Notes: generated from the letters alone by a model not told the origin. DNA of 37,862 bases from Nitrososphaerales archaeon (GCA_025451315.1 JANWKP010000043.1:1-37862); one strand, 5' to 3'; positions 1-8,810 are shown, counted from the stretch's first letter. Numbers and translations: made by a program.

Positions 1-613
1 CTCCATCTAATTCAGGCCCTATTCCCCCAAGATCTCCTTCAACAATACCATAAAGTCCATACTCTTCTATTTTAGCAGGATCGTAGTTATATTGCCAAGT
101 ACCAGAAGCACCTACTATTACCTTTGCCTTACTACCATTCCTATTTTTAGCAGCGTTTATTCGTAAATGCAAGTCTCTATTATAAAGCTCATCATAAGAC
201 ATCATCTTCCTTCCAAAAGTAAAAGTCATAGTAACTGGACCCATTCCCAAAGGATCCATTTCATAGATTCCTACTACTTCAGTTTCCGGACCAATAAATT
301 TGTCTATATAATCAGGATGAGCAACGACTACGTCTCCTGGATTATAGCCATCGCTTAATAAAGAGGCTTCTAATTTTCTTAATCCATAGGGAGCAAAGTT
401 TGCTATACCATTGTTATGACCTATAGGATTACAAATGAAATCAAAGAGAACCCTAGGAGTAACTTGATTTTTTAAAATATAATACCAGAACGAATCTTTA
501 GATCTGTTAAAATCCAAAGCAGGAGCACAACCAAAAAAAGAAGCTAAAGATATTCCCCGATATGGAGACATTAAAGTACGATCAGCAGATAATACAACTT
601 TTGGATATTTCAT
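1..613 (-). CDS. Radical SAM protein, N-terminal part, cut by the window edge
   Basis: An open frame runs from an ATG at 613 down to base 2 without a stop, giving about 204 residues. It starts MKYPKVVLSADRTLMSPYRG and includes the segments SFFGCAPALDF, CNPIGHNNGIANFAPYGLRK, VVVAHPDYIDKFIGPETEVVGIYEMDPLGMGP (read in pieces) and ASGTWQY. This start and the VVAHPD...GIYEMDPLG stretch resemble archaeal radical SAM proteins with a B12-binding-like N-terminal domain. The radical SAM CxxxCxxC motif would lie beyond the window and is not seen. The exact substrate is unknown. Family assignment is from memory of related archaeal proteins and is moderate; that the frame is coding is much more certain. 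Confidence 0.6.
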   Translation of the reverse strand, partial: MKYPKVVLSADRTLMSPYRGISLASFFGCAPALDFNRSKDSFWYYILKNQVTPRVLFDFICNPIGHNNGIANFAPYGLRKLEASLLSDGYNPGDVVVAHPDYIDKFIGPETEVVGIYEMDPLGMGPVTMTFTFGRKMMSYDELYNRDLHLRINAAKNRNGSKAKVIVGASGTWQYNYDPAKIEEYGLYGIVEGDLGGIGPELDG

Positions 614-749
614 TTTAATTAATCCTAATCATTGATTTTGACATATGGATGAATTTTAACCTTTCCCAACTTTCACCTAGATTTATTTAAGGAATTGTCA
701 TCTATAGTATATTTGTTAACTTACTCTTAAAACAAAATATTATATTTAG

Positions 750-956
750 ATGAAAAAAATGGTTTTCATGGAAGATAAAATTCATTGTAATATTTGTAAT
801 GTTTTTATTTACCTCACTAATATAGAGAACCATCTTACAACACCAGAACATAAGAATTCAAAAAACAGATATACAAAACAACTAAACTCTCTTGAGATAA
901 ATAATAATATAACTAATAAATCGACCTATTACAAATGGAAAAATACAAAAAATTGA
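750..956 (+). CDS. Small C2H2-type zinc-finger protein
   Basis: This 68-residue protein has Cys13, Cys16, His28 and His34, spaced C-x2-C-x11-H-x5-H, which fits a single C2H2/U1-like zinc finger. The tail is rich in Lys and Asn. Such one-finger proteins of unknown function are common in ammonia-oxidising archaea; nucleic-acid or protein binding is only inferred. The ATG at 750 is used here; a second in-frame Met at residue 7 would still keep the finger. It is transcribed divergently from the radical SAM gene and converges on the TSUP transporter gene, with only four bases between stop codons. Confidence 0.6.
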   Translation: MKKMVFMEDKIHCNICNVFIYLTNIENHLTTPEHKNSKNRYTKQLNSLEINNNITNKSTYYKWKNTKN

Positions 957-960
957 TATT

Positions 961-1737
961 TCATTCAAGGCTTCTTATATAATCTATTACAAAATTAATT
1001 GCTATAATTATTAAAGAAAAAGAGAGAATTTTACTTAATATATTATCGCTAATCAGATGAATTGTTCTTGAACCTAATTGTGCGCCTAAAAAAGCACCCA
1101 AAGCAAGAGCAATCCCATAACTATATTCAGGATGTTCTAAAATAATGTGAGTCAAAAGTCCTGTTATTGTACTTATTAAAAGTGTAAACTGAGCTGTAGG
1201 ACTGGCGTTAATCATTTTCAATTTATAAATTATAACTAGAATAGGAACAAAAATAATTCCTCCTCCTATTCCAAAAAGACTTGATATAATACCTGCACCA
1301 AAGGTTGCAGAAATTAAAATTAAAAAGAAAATTGGTTTTGGAGTTCTATCCAGTGTTTTATTGATAATTTTATTTTTAAAAAATATATACATTCCAACTG
1401 AAATTAATAATATAGCAAAATAAACCTTAAAATGTTCTAAGGAAATAAAATTAGAAAAAAATCCTCCAATAATTGATCCTGGTATAGCTGGTAAAGCGAG
1501 TTTTACTCCAAGAGAATAATTGATATACTTTTTTCTAATATATGTGAATGTAGATGAAAGACTAGTCGCAAATATTGCAATTAGACTAGAGCTTGCGATG
1601 ACAGTAGGAGGAAATCCCATATAAGTCAAGACTGGTGTCATGATTATACCACCACCTACTCCTATCAATGAGCCTATTATACCAGACCCAAATCCAATGA
1701 TAACGAGAATAATGAATAGTTCGTTCAAAGTATACAT
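961..1737 (-). CDS. TSUP (TauE/SafE) family membrane transporter
   Basis: The 258-residue product is mostly hydrophobic, with about seven or eight predicted membrane segments arranged as two similar halves. Each half has the family's glycine-rich signature: IGSLIGVGGGIIMTPVL near residue 20 and ISSLFGIGGGIIFVPIL near residue 151. Both are followed by a short Pro-containing turn and an ATS/STSL-like segment. TSUP proteins export or import sulfite, sulfonates or other organic anions across the cytoplasmic membrane; the substrate cannot be told from sequence. Length is normal for the family and the ATG start at 1737 gives a full first half. There is no obvious partner gene nearby. Confidence 0.85.
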   Translation of the reverse strand: MYTLNELFIILVIIGFGSGIIGSLIGVGGGIIMTPVLTYMGFPPTVIASSSLIAIFATSLSSTFTYIRKKYINYSLGVKLALPAIPGSIIGGFFSNFISLEHFKVYFAILLISVGMYIFFKNKIINKTLDRTPKPIFFLILISATFGAGIISSLFGIGGGIIFVPILVIIYKLKMINASPTAQFTLLISTITGLLTHIILEHPEYSYGIALALGAFLGAQLGSRTIHLISDNILSKILSFSLIIIAINFVIDYIRSLE

Positions 1738-1910
1738 TGACTTTCATCATGTAAACAAGTTAAAGTTTATTCTCTTAATATCTTGACTCAAGAAAGCTGA
1801 TCGTCCAAATAACTAACTCTTCCTATTTCATTCTACATATAAGCATAGGTAGGTCTATAACTATAATCAAAGTTTCTTGTCACAACTAAAGCCATATCCT
1901 TTAATACTTT

Positions 1911-1923
1911 TTATTTATAAAAT
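1911..1923 (+). promoter_or_regulatory. Possible TATA box for homoserine dehydrogenase
   Basis: The sequence TTATTTATAAAAT lies 38-50 nt before the TTG start of the homoserine dehydrogenase gene and resembles an archaeal box A. In such AT-rich DNA the match has little weight alone. Confidence 0.3.
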
Positions 1924-1960
1924 ATAAGTATATCATTATTTATCATATTGTTATTTAAAA

Positions 1961-2989
1961 TTGAGAATTATTTTAATTGGATATGGAATTGTAGGTCAGA
2001 GTTTTACAAAACTATTACTTTCTAAATTGGTAGATTTATCTAATCTATACGGAATGAAGCCTAGGATAGTAGCATGCGTAGACAATAAAGGATCTGCAAT
2101 TGATACTTCTGGTTTAGATATACAGAGACTTCTCGAAATAAAAAAAAATAAAGGAACAGTTGGCGAATATTATAGCAATAAAACATCACGCCTAGAGCCT
2201 TTACAAATAATAGAAAATATCGATGCAGAGATTGTATTGGAACTGACTCCAACGAATTTAACAGATGGCGAACCAGGTTTATCACATATAACTTCGGCGA
2301 TGAAGTATGGTAAAAATGTAATTACAGTCAATAAGGGACCTTTATCAGTAGCTTTTTCATCACTTATAGAATTAGCTAACTATAACGGAATAATGTTTAA
2401 GTTTAGCGGGACAGTCGGTGGAGGCACACCTATCCTTGAATTTGCTAAGAGATGTTTAAAAGGGGATCGAATTGTTTCTTTTAAAGGTATACTTAATGGA
2501 ACAACTAATTTTATTTTGAGTAAAATGGAAGAAGGATTGACGTTCAAAAATGCACTAAAGGACGCTCAAATCAAGGGATATGCCGAAACTGTTCCATCTT
2601 TAGACATAGACGGGTTCGATGCTGCGGCGAAATTGGTCATAATGGCTAATTGGTTAATGGGAATGAAAGTTGCATTGGAAGATGTAAATAGAAATGGAAT
2701 TACAAAAGTAAAGACTCAAGAGGTTACCAAGGCAATAAAAAAAGGAAATGCTATCAAACTTATTGCTAGCTGTGAAAACAAAAGGCTTGTAGTTAAGCCT
2801 ATGGAGGTATCAAAGTTAGATCCTATATGTGTCAATGGAACTTTAAATTCTGTTACCTTTTCACTGGAGTATGCAGGTAATCAGACAATAATAGGACGAG
2901 GAGCTGGCGGAATAGAAACTGCTAGTGCAGTATTAAGAGATATGATAGAAATTCGGGAAAATATCATCAATGAAAAAAATTTCTCTTAA
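1961..2989 (+). CDS. hom: Homoserine dehydrogenase
   Basis: This 342-residue enzyme reduces aspartate semialdehyde to homoserine, the branch point to threonine and methionine. The Rossmann motif GYGIVG is at residues 7-12. The family motifs VNKGPLS, GTVGGGTPI and KGILNGTTNFILSKM follow in order, then the catalytic-region DIDGFDAAAKL. There is no C-terminal ACT domain and no fused aspartate kinase, so it is the short monofunctional form. The start is TTG at 1961; it gives the Rossmann fold directly at the N-terminus and no ATG serves better. Aspartate semialdehyde is also used by the ADH synthase encoded at 15893-16693, so the two genes draw on a shared precursor. Confidence 0.92.
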   Translation: MRIILIGYGIVGQSFTKLLLSKLVDLSNLYGMKPRIVACVDNKGSAIDTSGLDIQRLLEIKKNKGTVGEYYSNKTSRLEPLQIIENIDAEIVLELTPTNLTDGEPGLSHITSAMKYGKNVITVNKGPLSVAFSSLIELANYNGIMFKFSGTVGGGTPILEFAKRCLKGDRIVSFKGILNGTTNFILSKMEEGLTFKNALKDAQIKGYAETVPSLDIDGFDAAAKLVIMANWLMGMKVALEDVNRNGITKVKTQEVTKAIKKGNAIKLIASCENKRLVVKPMEVSKLDPICVNGTLNSVTFSLEYAGNQTIIGRGAGGIETASAVLRDMIEIRENIINEKNFS

Positions 2990-3057
2990 TCTCTAAAAAA
3001 TTTTTAGTAAAACTTACATAAAAAGAATTATTACCCTGTGAGAAATGTTATGATTTA

Positions 3058-3453
3058 GTGTATAGAGACGAAAGAAAAGTTATGAAAATAGCACCAGCAG
3101 TACTTCATGATGAACATAATAGGATTACAGATCCGTTAATGCTAATTACTCTATCCATTTTAATTTCTAAAGAAGAATCTAATAATATTACTTTTTGTTT
3201 AAAAAATTTTAGAAAGATAGATAGTCTTCTAAAAATCATTAGAAAAAAAATAATAATAAAAATAGTAAACCTAAGTATGCTATACTGGGAGAACAGACTA
3301 ATAACATATAGTAACATATCAATAAAATCTTTTGATAAAATACAGTATTACATTGATTTTATTATTTTGAGACGTTCTGGAAGAAATATAAGAATTGCAA
3401 TTACTTGTAAAAGGGCATTTGATGGCGGATCAAAATTTTTCTTATTAAATTAA
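3058..3453 (+). CDS. Hypothetical protein upstream of endA
   Basis: The frame encodes 131 residues from a GTG start, or 123 from an ATG at 3082 beginning MKIAPAVLHDEHNRITDP. The product is rich in Ile, Lys and Asn, has no clear membrane segment or cysteine motif, and ends in a basic segment (ILRRSGRNIRIAITCKRAF). I do not recognise the family. It lies 68 nt after hom and stops two bases before the ATG of endA on the same strand, so translation coupling with endA is likely. That spacing is the best argument that it is real. Confidence 0.5.
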   Translation: MYRDERKVMKIAPAVLHDEHNRITDPLMLITLSILISKEESNNITFCLKNFRKIDSLLKIIRKKIIIKIVNLSMLYWENRLITYSNISIKSFDKIQYYIDFIILRRSGRNIRIAITCKRAFDGGSKFFLLN

Positions 3454-3455
3454 TA

Positions 3456-4010
3456 ATGAAAAATAGTAAAATACAAGGTGAACTTGTAGAAAATAGAATC
3501 ATAATACATAATATTGAGAATTCTCGACATCTTTTTGGCAATGGATATTATGGCAAACCATTGGGAATCCCAAAACCAAAAGGAATTAATTTTGAATCCC
3601 CTCTCATTTTAGATTTAATTGAAAGTTATTATTTAATTCAAAAAGGAGAATTACAAATAACTCTAAACGAGAAGATTTTACCTCTAAAGGATTTAAAAAT
3701 AATTTGTAAAAAACAATACGACAAATTTGACTCAAAATATGTGGTGTTTCAAAATTTAAGGAACCAAGGATATATTGTCTCTCCTGGGATAAAATTTGGT
3801 TGCGATTTTGCGGTATATGAACGAGGTCCTGGGATCGATCATGCACCCTTTCTTGTTCAAGTTTTGACTAGGGAAGAACAAATTACGGCTTCAGCAATTG
3901 TTCTCGCTGGGAGACTAGCAACAACAGTAAAAAAACAATTTATTATTGCAATACCGAGACTAAGAGATCGAACAGTAGAATTCATAGGATTTGAGTGGTG
4001 GAGAGCTTAA
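3456..4010 (+). CDS. endA: tRNA-splicing endonuclease EndA
   Basis: The 184-residue product cuts the bulge-helix-bulge at intron borders in pre-tRNA. The C-terminal nuclease domain carries the catalytic triad: Tyr121 in FAVYERGPG, His129 in IDHAPFLV, and a lysine at 159 or 160 in TTVKKQ. The N-terminal domain (residues about 5-80) includes the FGNGYYGKPLG segment typical of archaeal EndA. Length matches the single-domain archaeal enzyme that assembles as a homotetramer, or with a partner subunit not seen here. It closely follows the hypothetical gene at 3058-3453. Confidence 0.92.
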   Translation: MKNSKIQGELVENRIIIHNIENSRHLFGNGYYGKPLGIPKPKGINFESPLILDLIESYYLIQKGELQITLNEKILPLKDLKIICKKQYDKFDSKYVVFQNLRNQGYIVSPGIKFGCDFAVYERGPGIDHAPFLVQVLTREEQITASAIVLAGRLATTVKKQFIIAIPRLRDRTVEFIGFEWWRA

Positions 4011-4404
4011 TATCTCAAGAACTAGATAATATTGAAATATATCATAAGGATATGATTTGTCAATTTATTGGGTTGAGTAGGTATAATTATTAATTAAAAA
4101 TACAACTAATAGATATTAGATCAAAATAGAACAATATAATCAACTAATAAAGTCAAGAATTGATCTTCACATATTAGTTTTTTTATTGTTATGTATTAAA
4201 GGAAAATAATTTGCCTTTATTGATGCGTGTCAAGTAATCATCTACTGATTGGAATAATAGGAAATACATGACTATATTTCGCCTGCCAATTACAATTTAT
4301 ATATAATTGCCTTAAAATATTATTATAATTACATATAATGTAAATAAAAGGAGTAATTAAGAGATTAGAATCATAATCACAAAGATAAAATATTCAATTT
4401 TTAT
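4011..4404. other. AT-rich intergenic region, nothing identified
   Basis: These roughly 390 bases separate endA from the eS17 gene. I see no open frame of note, no RNA gene and no clear repeat. A weak near-palindrome (CAATTTATATATAATTG, about 4293-4309) lies about 100 nt before the eS17 gene but is unremarkable in this base composition. Confidence 0.5.
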
Positions 4405-4638
4405 ATGGATTATATGGATCGTGTTAAAAGATTATCAACTGAACTTTTGGAAAATTATCCTGATAGATTTACTACAAATTTTGAAGAAAATAAGAAAACC
4501 ATTTTAAGTATCGCTATAATAAGATCTAAAATTCTGAGGAATAAAATGGCAGGTTATATAACTTCAAAGCTTGCACGAGAGGCAGAAGAGGAAAAATCTC
4601 ACTCAGATTACTCAGAAAGTCAAATGGAAGAAAGTTAG
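4405..4638 (+). CDS. rps17e: 30S ribosomal protein eS17 (S17e)
   Basis: The 77-residue protein matches the archaeal eS17 pattern: a basic N-terminal helix (DRVKRLSTELLENYPDRFTT), the FEENKK segment, then SKILRNKMAGYITSKL. It is a small-subunit ribosomal protein. The tail after residue 60 (EAEEEKSHSDYSESQMEES) is acidic and serine-rich and longer than in many archaeal eS17 proteins. The ATG at 4405 is used; a second Met at residue 4 is an alternative. The ubiquitin-like gene begins five bases after the stop, so the two are probably co-transcribed. Confidence 0.85.
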   Translation: MDYMDRVKRLSTELLENYPDRFTTNFEENKKTILSIAIIRSKILRNKMAGYITSKLAREAEEEKSHSDYSESQMEES

Positions 4639-4643
4639 AAACT

Positions 4644-4898
4644 TTGATTACGCTGAAATTATTAGGTGGAGTAAAATTTGCAGTAGGAAAGAGTTCTGTA
4701 GTGATTGATAAATCACAATCGACTGTGAAAGAGATTATTGAAGAGCTCAAAAATGAGGCTATAGAACCCAAAATATTAAATGAAAAAAATCTAATGGTTT
4801 CTGTTAATGGAATCGATTCTTCTGTTACTGGTGGTAAAGAGACAGTTATCAAAACTGGGGACGTCATTACAATAGTCACAATTATCCACGGCGGTTAG
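4644..4898 (+). CDS. Ubiquitin-like MoaD/ThiS (SAMP-like) protein
   Basis: This 84-residue protein starts with the beta strand LKLLGGVKFAVG, has the helix TVKEIIEELK and ends in Gly-Gly (TIIHGG), the pattern of MoaD, ThiS and archaeal SAMP proteins. The terminal glycine is activated by an E1-like enzyme and carries sulfur for molybdopterin, thiamine or tRNA thiolation, or is conjugated to proteins. Which role applies cannot be told. The start is TTG at 4644, five bases after the eS17 stop; no ATG fits. The next gene, Cgi121, begins 20 bases downstream, so all three are likely one operon. Confidence 0.82.
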   Translation: MITLKLLGGVKFAVGKSSVVIDKSQSTVKEIIEELKNEAIEPKILNEKNLMVSVNGIDSSVTGGKETVIKTGDVITIVTIIHGG

Positions 4899-4918
4899 AT
4901 AAATTAGAATAAAATAAA

Positions 4919-5440
4919 TTGGTTTTTTTCAAAATAGGAAAAAAATATGTATATTTTCATACTGTATTTTTTACTCAACACAATGATTTCACAAATATAG
5001 ATAAATTGAGAAACGAATTTCCTGATATTTTTATTCAAGGTTTAAATTCCGATATAATTTATAACTATGAACATATTTCTGAGATTTTAAAAATATCGAA
5101 TTTAGCGAAAATGAGAAGTATAATGTGTTCACAAAAAATAGAGTTAGATTTGTTGTTGAGAGTTATGGGAACAAATCAAATATCTCAAGCAATTAGGGAA
5201 GGCGGAGTAAAAATTGATCACTATATTACTTTTGTTGTATTAGCAAACAAGCGACAGATAAACAAGATTTACCAAAAACTTAATATTATATTTGGTAATT
5301 CTGTGGATAACATTTTTACAGATAAAAGAATGTTGAACAAAAAAATTGAACAATATAAAAAAAAATATAATAATGACTTTTTTGACGAAGAAAATACGAT
5401 TAAACTCCTTACCGAGATAGCAGTTTTAGTTATGAAATAA
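4919..5440 (+). CDS. cgi121: KEOPS complex subunit Cgi121
   Basis: The 173-residue product resembles archaeal Cgi121, the KEOPS subunit that binds the tRNA 3' end and supports Kae1 in making t6A37. The most telling segment is LLLRVMGTNQISQAIREGGVK, about residues 78-98, followed by the hydrophobic strand ITFVVLA. The start is TTG at 4919. The N-terminal half is diverged. A Sua5/YrdC gene, which supplies threonylcarbamoyl-AMP to KEOPS, lies at 25125-25763 in this window. Kae1, Bud32 and Pcc1 are not seen here. Confidence 0.75.
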   Translation: MVFFKIGKKYVYFHTVFFTQHNDFTNIDKLRNEFPDIFIQGLNSDIIYNYEHISEILKISNLAKMRSIMCSQKIELDLLLRVMGTNQISQAIREGGVKIDHYITFVVLANKRQINKIYQKLNIIFGNSVDNIFTDKRMLNKKIEQYKKKYNNDFFDEENTIKLLTEIAVLVMK

Positions 5441-5579
5441 ATTACTTGTATGGCTCTGCTAATTTAAGAAATATTGGCATATTTTTCCTCAAAATCATTG
5501 CTATTATTATTGTATCATTATACATAGAAACAAAGAATTGTATCCAATTATGTACATTAATAGATTAGATTACATTCAT

Positions 5580-5960
5580 CTTGACATACCTAGATAGTAA
5601 TCGTCAAAATTTTCTATCAATTCTAAGTACTTGTTTATTCTCTCAGTCAGGTTATTAACAAACACAATCAATATACACCAAATCTTTTATATACCTATCA
5701 AAGTAATCGAATAAAATTTGTCGCTACAAAATGATTCTCTTCTGAATTGTAAATTCCAAGTACTGTTTTCCAGCCAGAATCTACTATAATACATATCCAA
5801 AGATATTTCCTAACTGTCTCAATCATAGTTCTATCTATGGTGAATGTTAGAAATACTGTTCCTTCCGTAAAACTTGCGGAAATCAAATCTTTGGATTACG
5901 TTACTATAGAAACATAACATTTTTTTCATTTCGTTTTTTACAACTTAAGAACTTTTTGTT
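5580..5960 (-). pseudogene. Decayed DDE transposase fragment
   Basis: On the minus strand, 5886-5698 encodes a piece with TIDRTMIETVRKYLWICIIV and GWKTVLGIYNSEENHFVATNFIRLL. It resembles the DDE-domain region of archaeal IS6/IS240-like transposases (DETxIKVGxEYLWLWVxIE...ILGIxISxERNMFVAExFI). Further along the same strand, in a shifted frame, LTERINKYLELIENFDDYYLGMSR (about 5665-5585, read in pieces) recalls the family C-terminal ERT...KDRTExFDDYFPC segment. The part between, holding the second catalytic Asp, is missing. It is clearly inactive. No terminal inverted repeats were found. Confidence 0.55.
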
Positions 5961-6530
5961 GTTTGTGTCGAAAGCTAAATCTTTAGTTTTAATTAATAGT
6001 AATTCGAGTGCTCCCTTCTCCGTAAAATGCAAAAACTTGATGAGTTGTTATTCTGAGTTAAGAACTATTAAGAAAATAAATATATCCTTTTTATCTATCG
6101 CTTCTATTTTTCTCAATATCTTAATAATATTCTAAAAAGAATTTCCCTAAACTACAGCCAACATCGTGAAATTCTAGAAAATTTTAAGTAACAATATTTT
6201 ACTTGAGTGTAAGTAAATTGAGTCCATTACTCTATATAGAGTGATTGCTTAAATTCTCAATCATCATATTCATCTTTATGTGAATTTGGTAAATATTGGC
6301 TATCAGTTTATCAGTCTTAATATTAATATCCTACTTTATTGACAGAAATTCTTTCAAAATTACTAATTTGATATTTTTCCTACCATTTATTATTCATTCA
6401 TTAGAACTATAAATTTTAAAATGACGTCTTAATATTTACAATGAGCAATTTGAGTGAGGGTTATATTAATAGTATCAGTATTAGATAATTCTTATTTTCT
6501 CTTCTTTATATGACTCCTTTGATAGTAAGC
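5961..6530. other. Gene-free AT-rich stretch
   Basis: Nothing recognisable is present between the transposase relic and the end of tyrA. A 5' part of the decayed transposase would lie here but I could not trace it. Confidence 0.4.
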
Positions 6531-7418
6531 CTATTTTTTATTTTTATATTTATCTTCTTTGTATAATAAATTAACGAACTGATACATTTTTACATAAGAA
6601 GAATTAAGATCATGACTTTCTTCAATTGAAGATTTTATATTTTTTAATTGTTTTGCTAATTTTTCGTCATTCTTATCATAGATCATTTGATAATAATCCA
6701 AATATTTTTTATGAAAGTTTTTAAGTTCTTTTTTAATAAATGGATTTTCTATGAATAAAGAATTAAGTAGTTCTATATCATCATTTAAAATGCTTTCAGA
6801 TAAAATACATTGTATCCTAAATGTATTTCCAGCATAAAATTTCAAATCTTTGTATTGATGTGATGCGATAACATCTGCAAATATTATATTCATATAATGA
6901 GTCAACCCCAAGACTACACCCATGATGTGGTCATGCTTAAGTGCACTTTCAATAGGTAAAATTTCAAAATTTTGAAATAGTTGTTTTACAAACTGAAATT
7001 CTTTTCTATAGTTTCTGACTGGAATGAATAAAATTTTTAAGCGCTTGTCGCGAGATGCTCCAGGACCAAACATAGGATGTATACAGATTGGGGAGATATA
7101 ATTTTGAATTTTAGTAAGAGAATTAAAAGATTTATTTTTAATAGAAGAAATATCAATTAATACGGAATTTCGTTTCATTATTTTAGAACATTCTGCTATA
7201 ATTTGTGGTATAATTCTCAATGGAATACAGAGAAATACGATATCAGAATCTTTGACACATGAATTAAAATCGAGTTCTATTTTTATATTTAGTTGTCTTT
7301 CTATTGAATACATATTTTTATCATATGCCTTTATACGAACGTTTTTATTATTTATGAAATACTTGATTATCCAAGATCCCATTCTACCTCCTGCACCAAT
7401 AACAGCAATTTCTTTCAT
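6531..7418 (-). CDS. tyrA: Prephenate/arogenate dehydrogenase (TyrA family)
   Basis: The 295-residue protein oxidatively decarboxylates prephenate or arogenate in the tyrosine branch. It has the nucleotide-binding motif GAGGRMG at residues 8-14, then IVFLCIPLRIIP and the family stretch ICIHPMFGPGA around the conserved His. The C-terminal dimerisation domain contains KHDHIMGVVLGLTHYMN. No ACT domain follows. It is the last gene of the aromatic block, 14 nt after the chorismate mutase-aminotransferase gene. If that enzyme transaminates prephenate first, TyrA here could act on arogenate; the sequence alone does not settle the substrate. Confidence 0.88.
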   Translation of the reverse strand: MKEIAVIGAGGRMGSWIIKYFINNKNVRIKAYDKNMYSIERQLNIKIELDFNSCVKDSDIVFLCIPLRIIPQIIAECSKIMKRNSVLIDISSIKNKSFNSLTKIQNYISPICIHPMFGPGASRDKRLKILFIPVRNYRKEFQFVKQLFQNFEILPIESALKHDHIMGVVLGLTHYMNIIFADVIASHQYKDLKFYAGNTFRIQCILSESILNDDIELLNSLFIENPFIKKELKNFHKKYLDYYQMIYDKNDEKLAKQLKNIKSSIEESHDLNSSYVKMYQFVNLLYKEDKYKNKK

Positions 7419-7432
7419 ACCAACTTGTGTAC

Positions 7433-8809
7433 CTATTTAAGATATTTTTCCAGAATATCTAATCCGTCATTCAACAATTTTGAGGATTGACAAGCAGAAA
7501 TCCTAATAAATTTTTTATAAGAATTTCCAAATCCACTTCCCGGTGCTATTGCTACTCCTTTTTCCAATAAATCATACACTAAGGAAATATCATCTGAATA
7601 ATTTTCAGATAAAATCTTGGGATAGACATACATTGCACCGTCTGGAAAAATAAATTCCGTTTTCATTTGTTGTAATCGTTTGCAAATGATTTTTATTCGT
7701 GACTGGATTAAATCGATATTTTTTTGAATATCGTTGCCTATTGCTGCTAAAGCTGAATATTGCATTGGTTCTGCTACTGATGTAATAGAAGTAGCCTGAA
7801 TCTTGCGCATTTTTGATATTATATTATTATTTGCTATTCCATAGCCTACTCTGAAACCTGTCATTCCATAAGTCTTCGAAAAAGATGATACCATTATACT
7901 TTGATCATACTTGAAATCTATGATACTATGATATTTACCAAAAGAATAGTCAGAATAAACCTCATCGCTCAATATATATAAATTATAATCTTTTGCTATA
8001 GAAACTATTTTCTCAAGTAAATGAGAATCAAGTACTTTTCCTGTTGGATTATTAGGATAGTTCAAGATAATCATTTTGGTATTAACATTTATTAGACTTT
8101 CGAGCGTTTTTAAATTAGGTGTCCATTTATCTTCTAGAGTTGTTTTTAATGTTCTTGTTTTTGCTCCTATAAAATCTGCACATTCTTTATAAGCTGGCCA
8201 AGAGGGTTCAATATTAATTAACTCATCTCCTGATTTTAACAACGAGCTTATAGCACAAAACACAGCAAACCTACCTCCAGGAGTAACTAAAACTTGTTCC
8301 GGTACAATGTTAGAGAATTTTTGAGATATTGCTCTACGTAGTTGGGGTATCCCAGAAATTTCAGTATAATGATATGTTTTATTGTCATATATTTTTGCTA
8401 ATTCTTCCTTAACTCTTATAGGGGGAGGATAATCAGGCTCACCAACTTCCATGTGAATTATTTTCTTTCCATTTTGTTCAAGTTCCTTAGCTTTCATAAA
8501 TATAGCAATATGTGTGGTATTTTTGTTACCATTATTTTGAACGTTTTGTAATTTTACCGATTCTGAAAGGAGAAGATTTAAAAGTCTTCCAGAAAATTCG
8601 ACATCCATTCCTATATCTTTTGTAAGGTTGAGAACAGCTTTTTTTATATCATTCTCTACTTTTTCATCTTCTATTTCAATTTTCAATTGTTGTTTGATAT
8701 TACCAATTTTTTTTGCTACTTCCATTCTATCATGAACTAGTTCAATAATTTGGTTTGTAATATTCTGCATTTCTTCTCTCAAATAATCCAGACTATGTTT
8801 TTCAACCAT
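7433..8809 (-). CDS. Chorismate mutase-class I aminotransferase fusion
   Basis: Two enzymes are joined in 458 residues. Residues 1-90 form an all-helical AroQ-type chorismate mutase, with Arg11, Arg28 in HDRMEVAKKIGNIK, and Lys39 as likely active-site residues. Residues 95-458 form a PLP-dependent class I aminotransferase: NPTG-like YPNNPTG (251-257), Asp282 and Tyr285 in LSDEVYSDY, the Schiff-base Lys312 in SSFSKTYG, and Arg320. The product of the first domain, prephenate, is a plausible substrate of the second, so the fusion may channel chorismate to arogenate; a role with aromatic 2-oxoacids is the alternative. It sits one base after aroC and 14 nt before tyrA. Confidence 0.88.
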   Translation of the reverse strand: MVEKHSLDYLREEMQNITNQIIELVHDRMEVAKKIGNIKQQLKIEIEDEKVENDIKKAVLNLTKDIGMDVEFSGRLLNLLLSESVKLQNVQNNGNKNTTHIAIFMKAKELEQNGKKIIHMEVGEPDYPPPIRVKEELAKIYDNKTYHYTEISGIPQLRRAISQKFSNIVPEQVLVTPGGRFAVFCAISSLLKSGDELINIEPSWPAYKECADFIGAKTRTLKTTLEDKWTPNLKTLESLINVNTKMIILNYPNNPTGKVLDSHLLEKIVSIAKDYNLYILSDEVYSDYSFGKYHSIIDFKYDQSIMVSSFSKTYGMTGFRVGYGIANNNIISKMRKIQATSITSVAEPMQYSALAAIGNDIQKNIDLIQSRIKIICKRLQQMKTEFIFPDGAMYVYPKILSENYSDDISLVYDLLEKGVAIAPGSGFGNSYKKFIRISACQSSKLLNDGLDILEKYLK

Positions 8810-8810
8810 T

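Noticed and set aside
167-358. 63-codon open frame on the plus strand
   Set aside because: It lies antisense to the radical SAM coding frame and has no protein-like features of its own.
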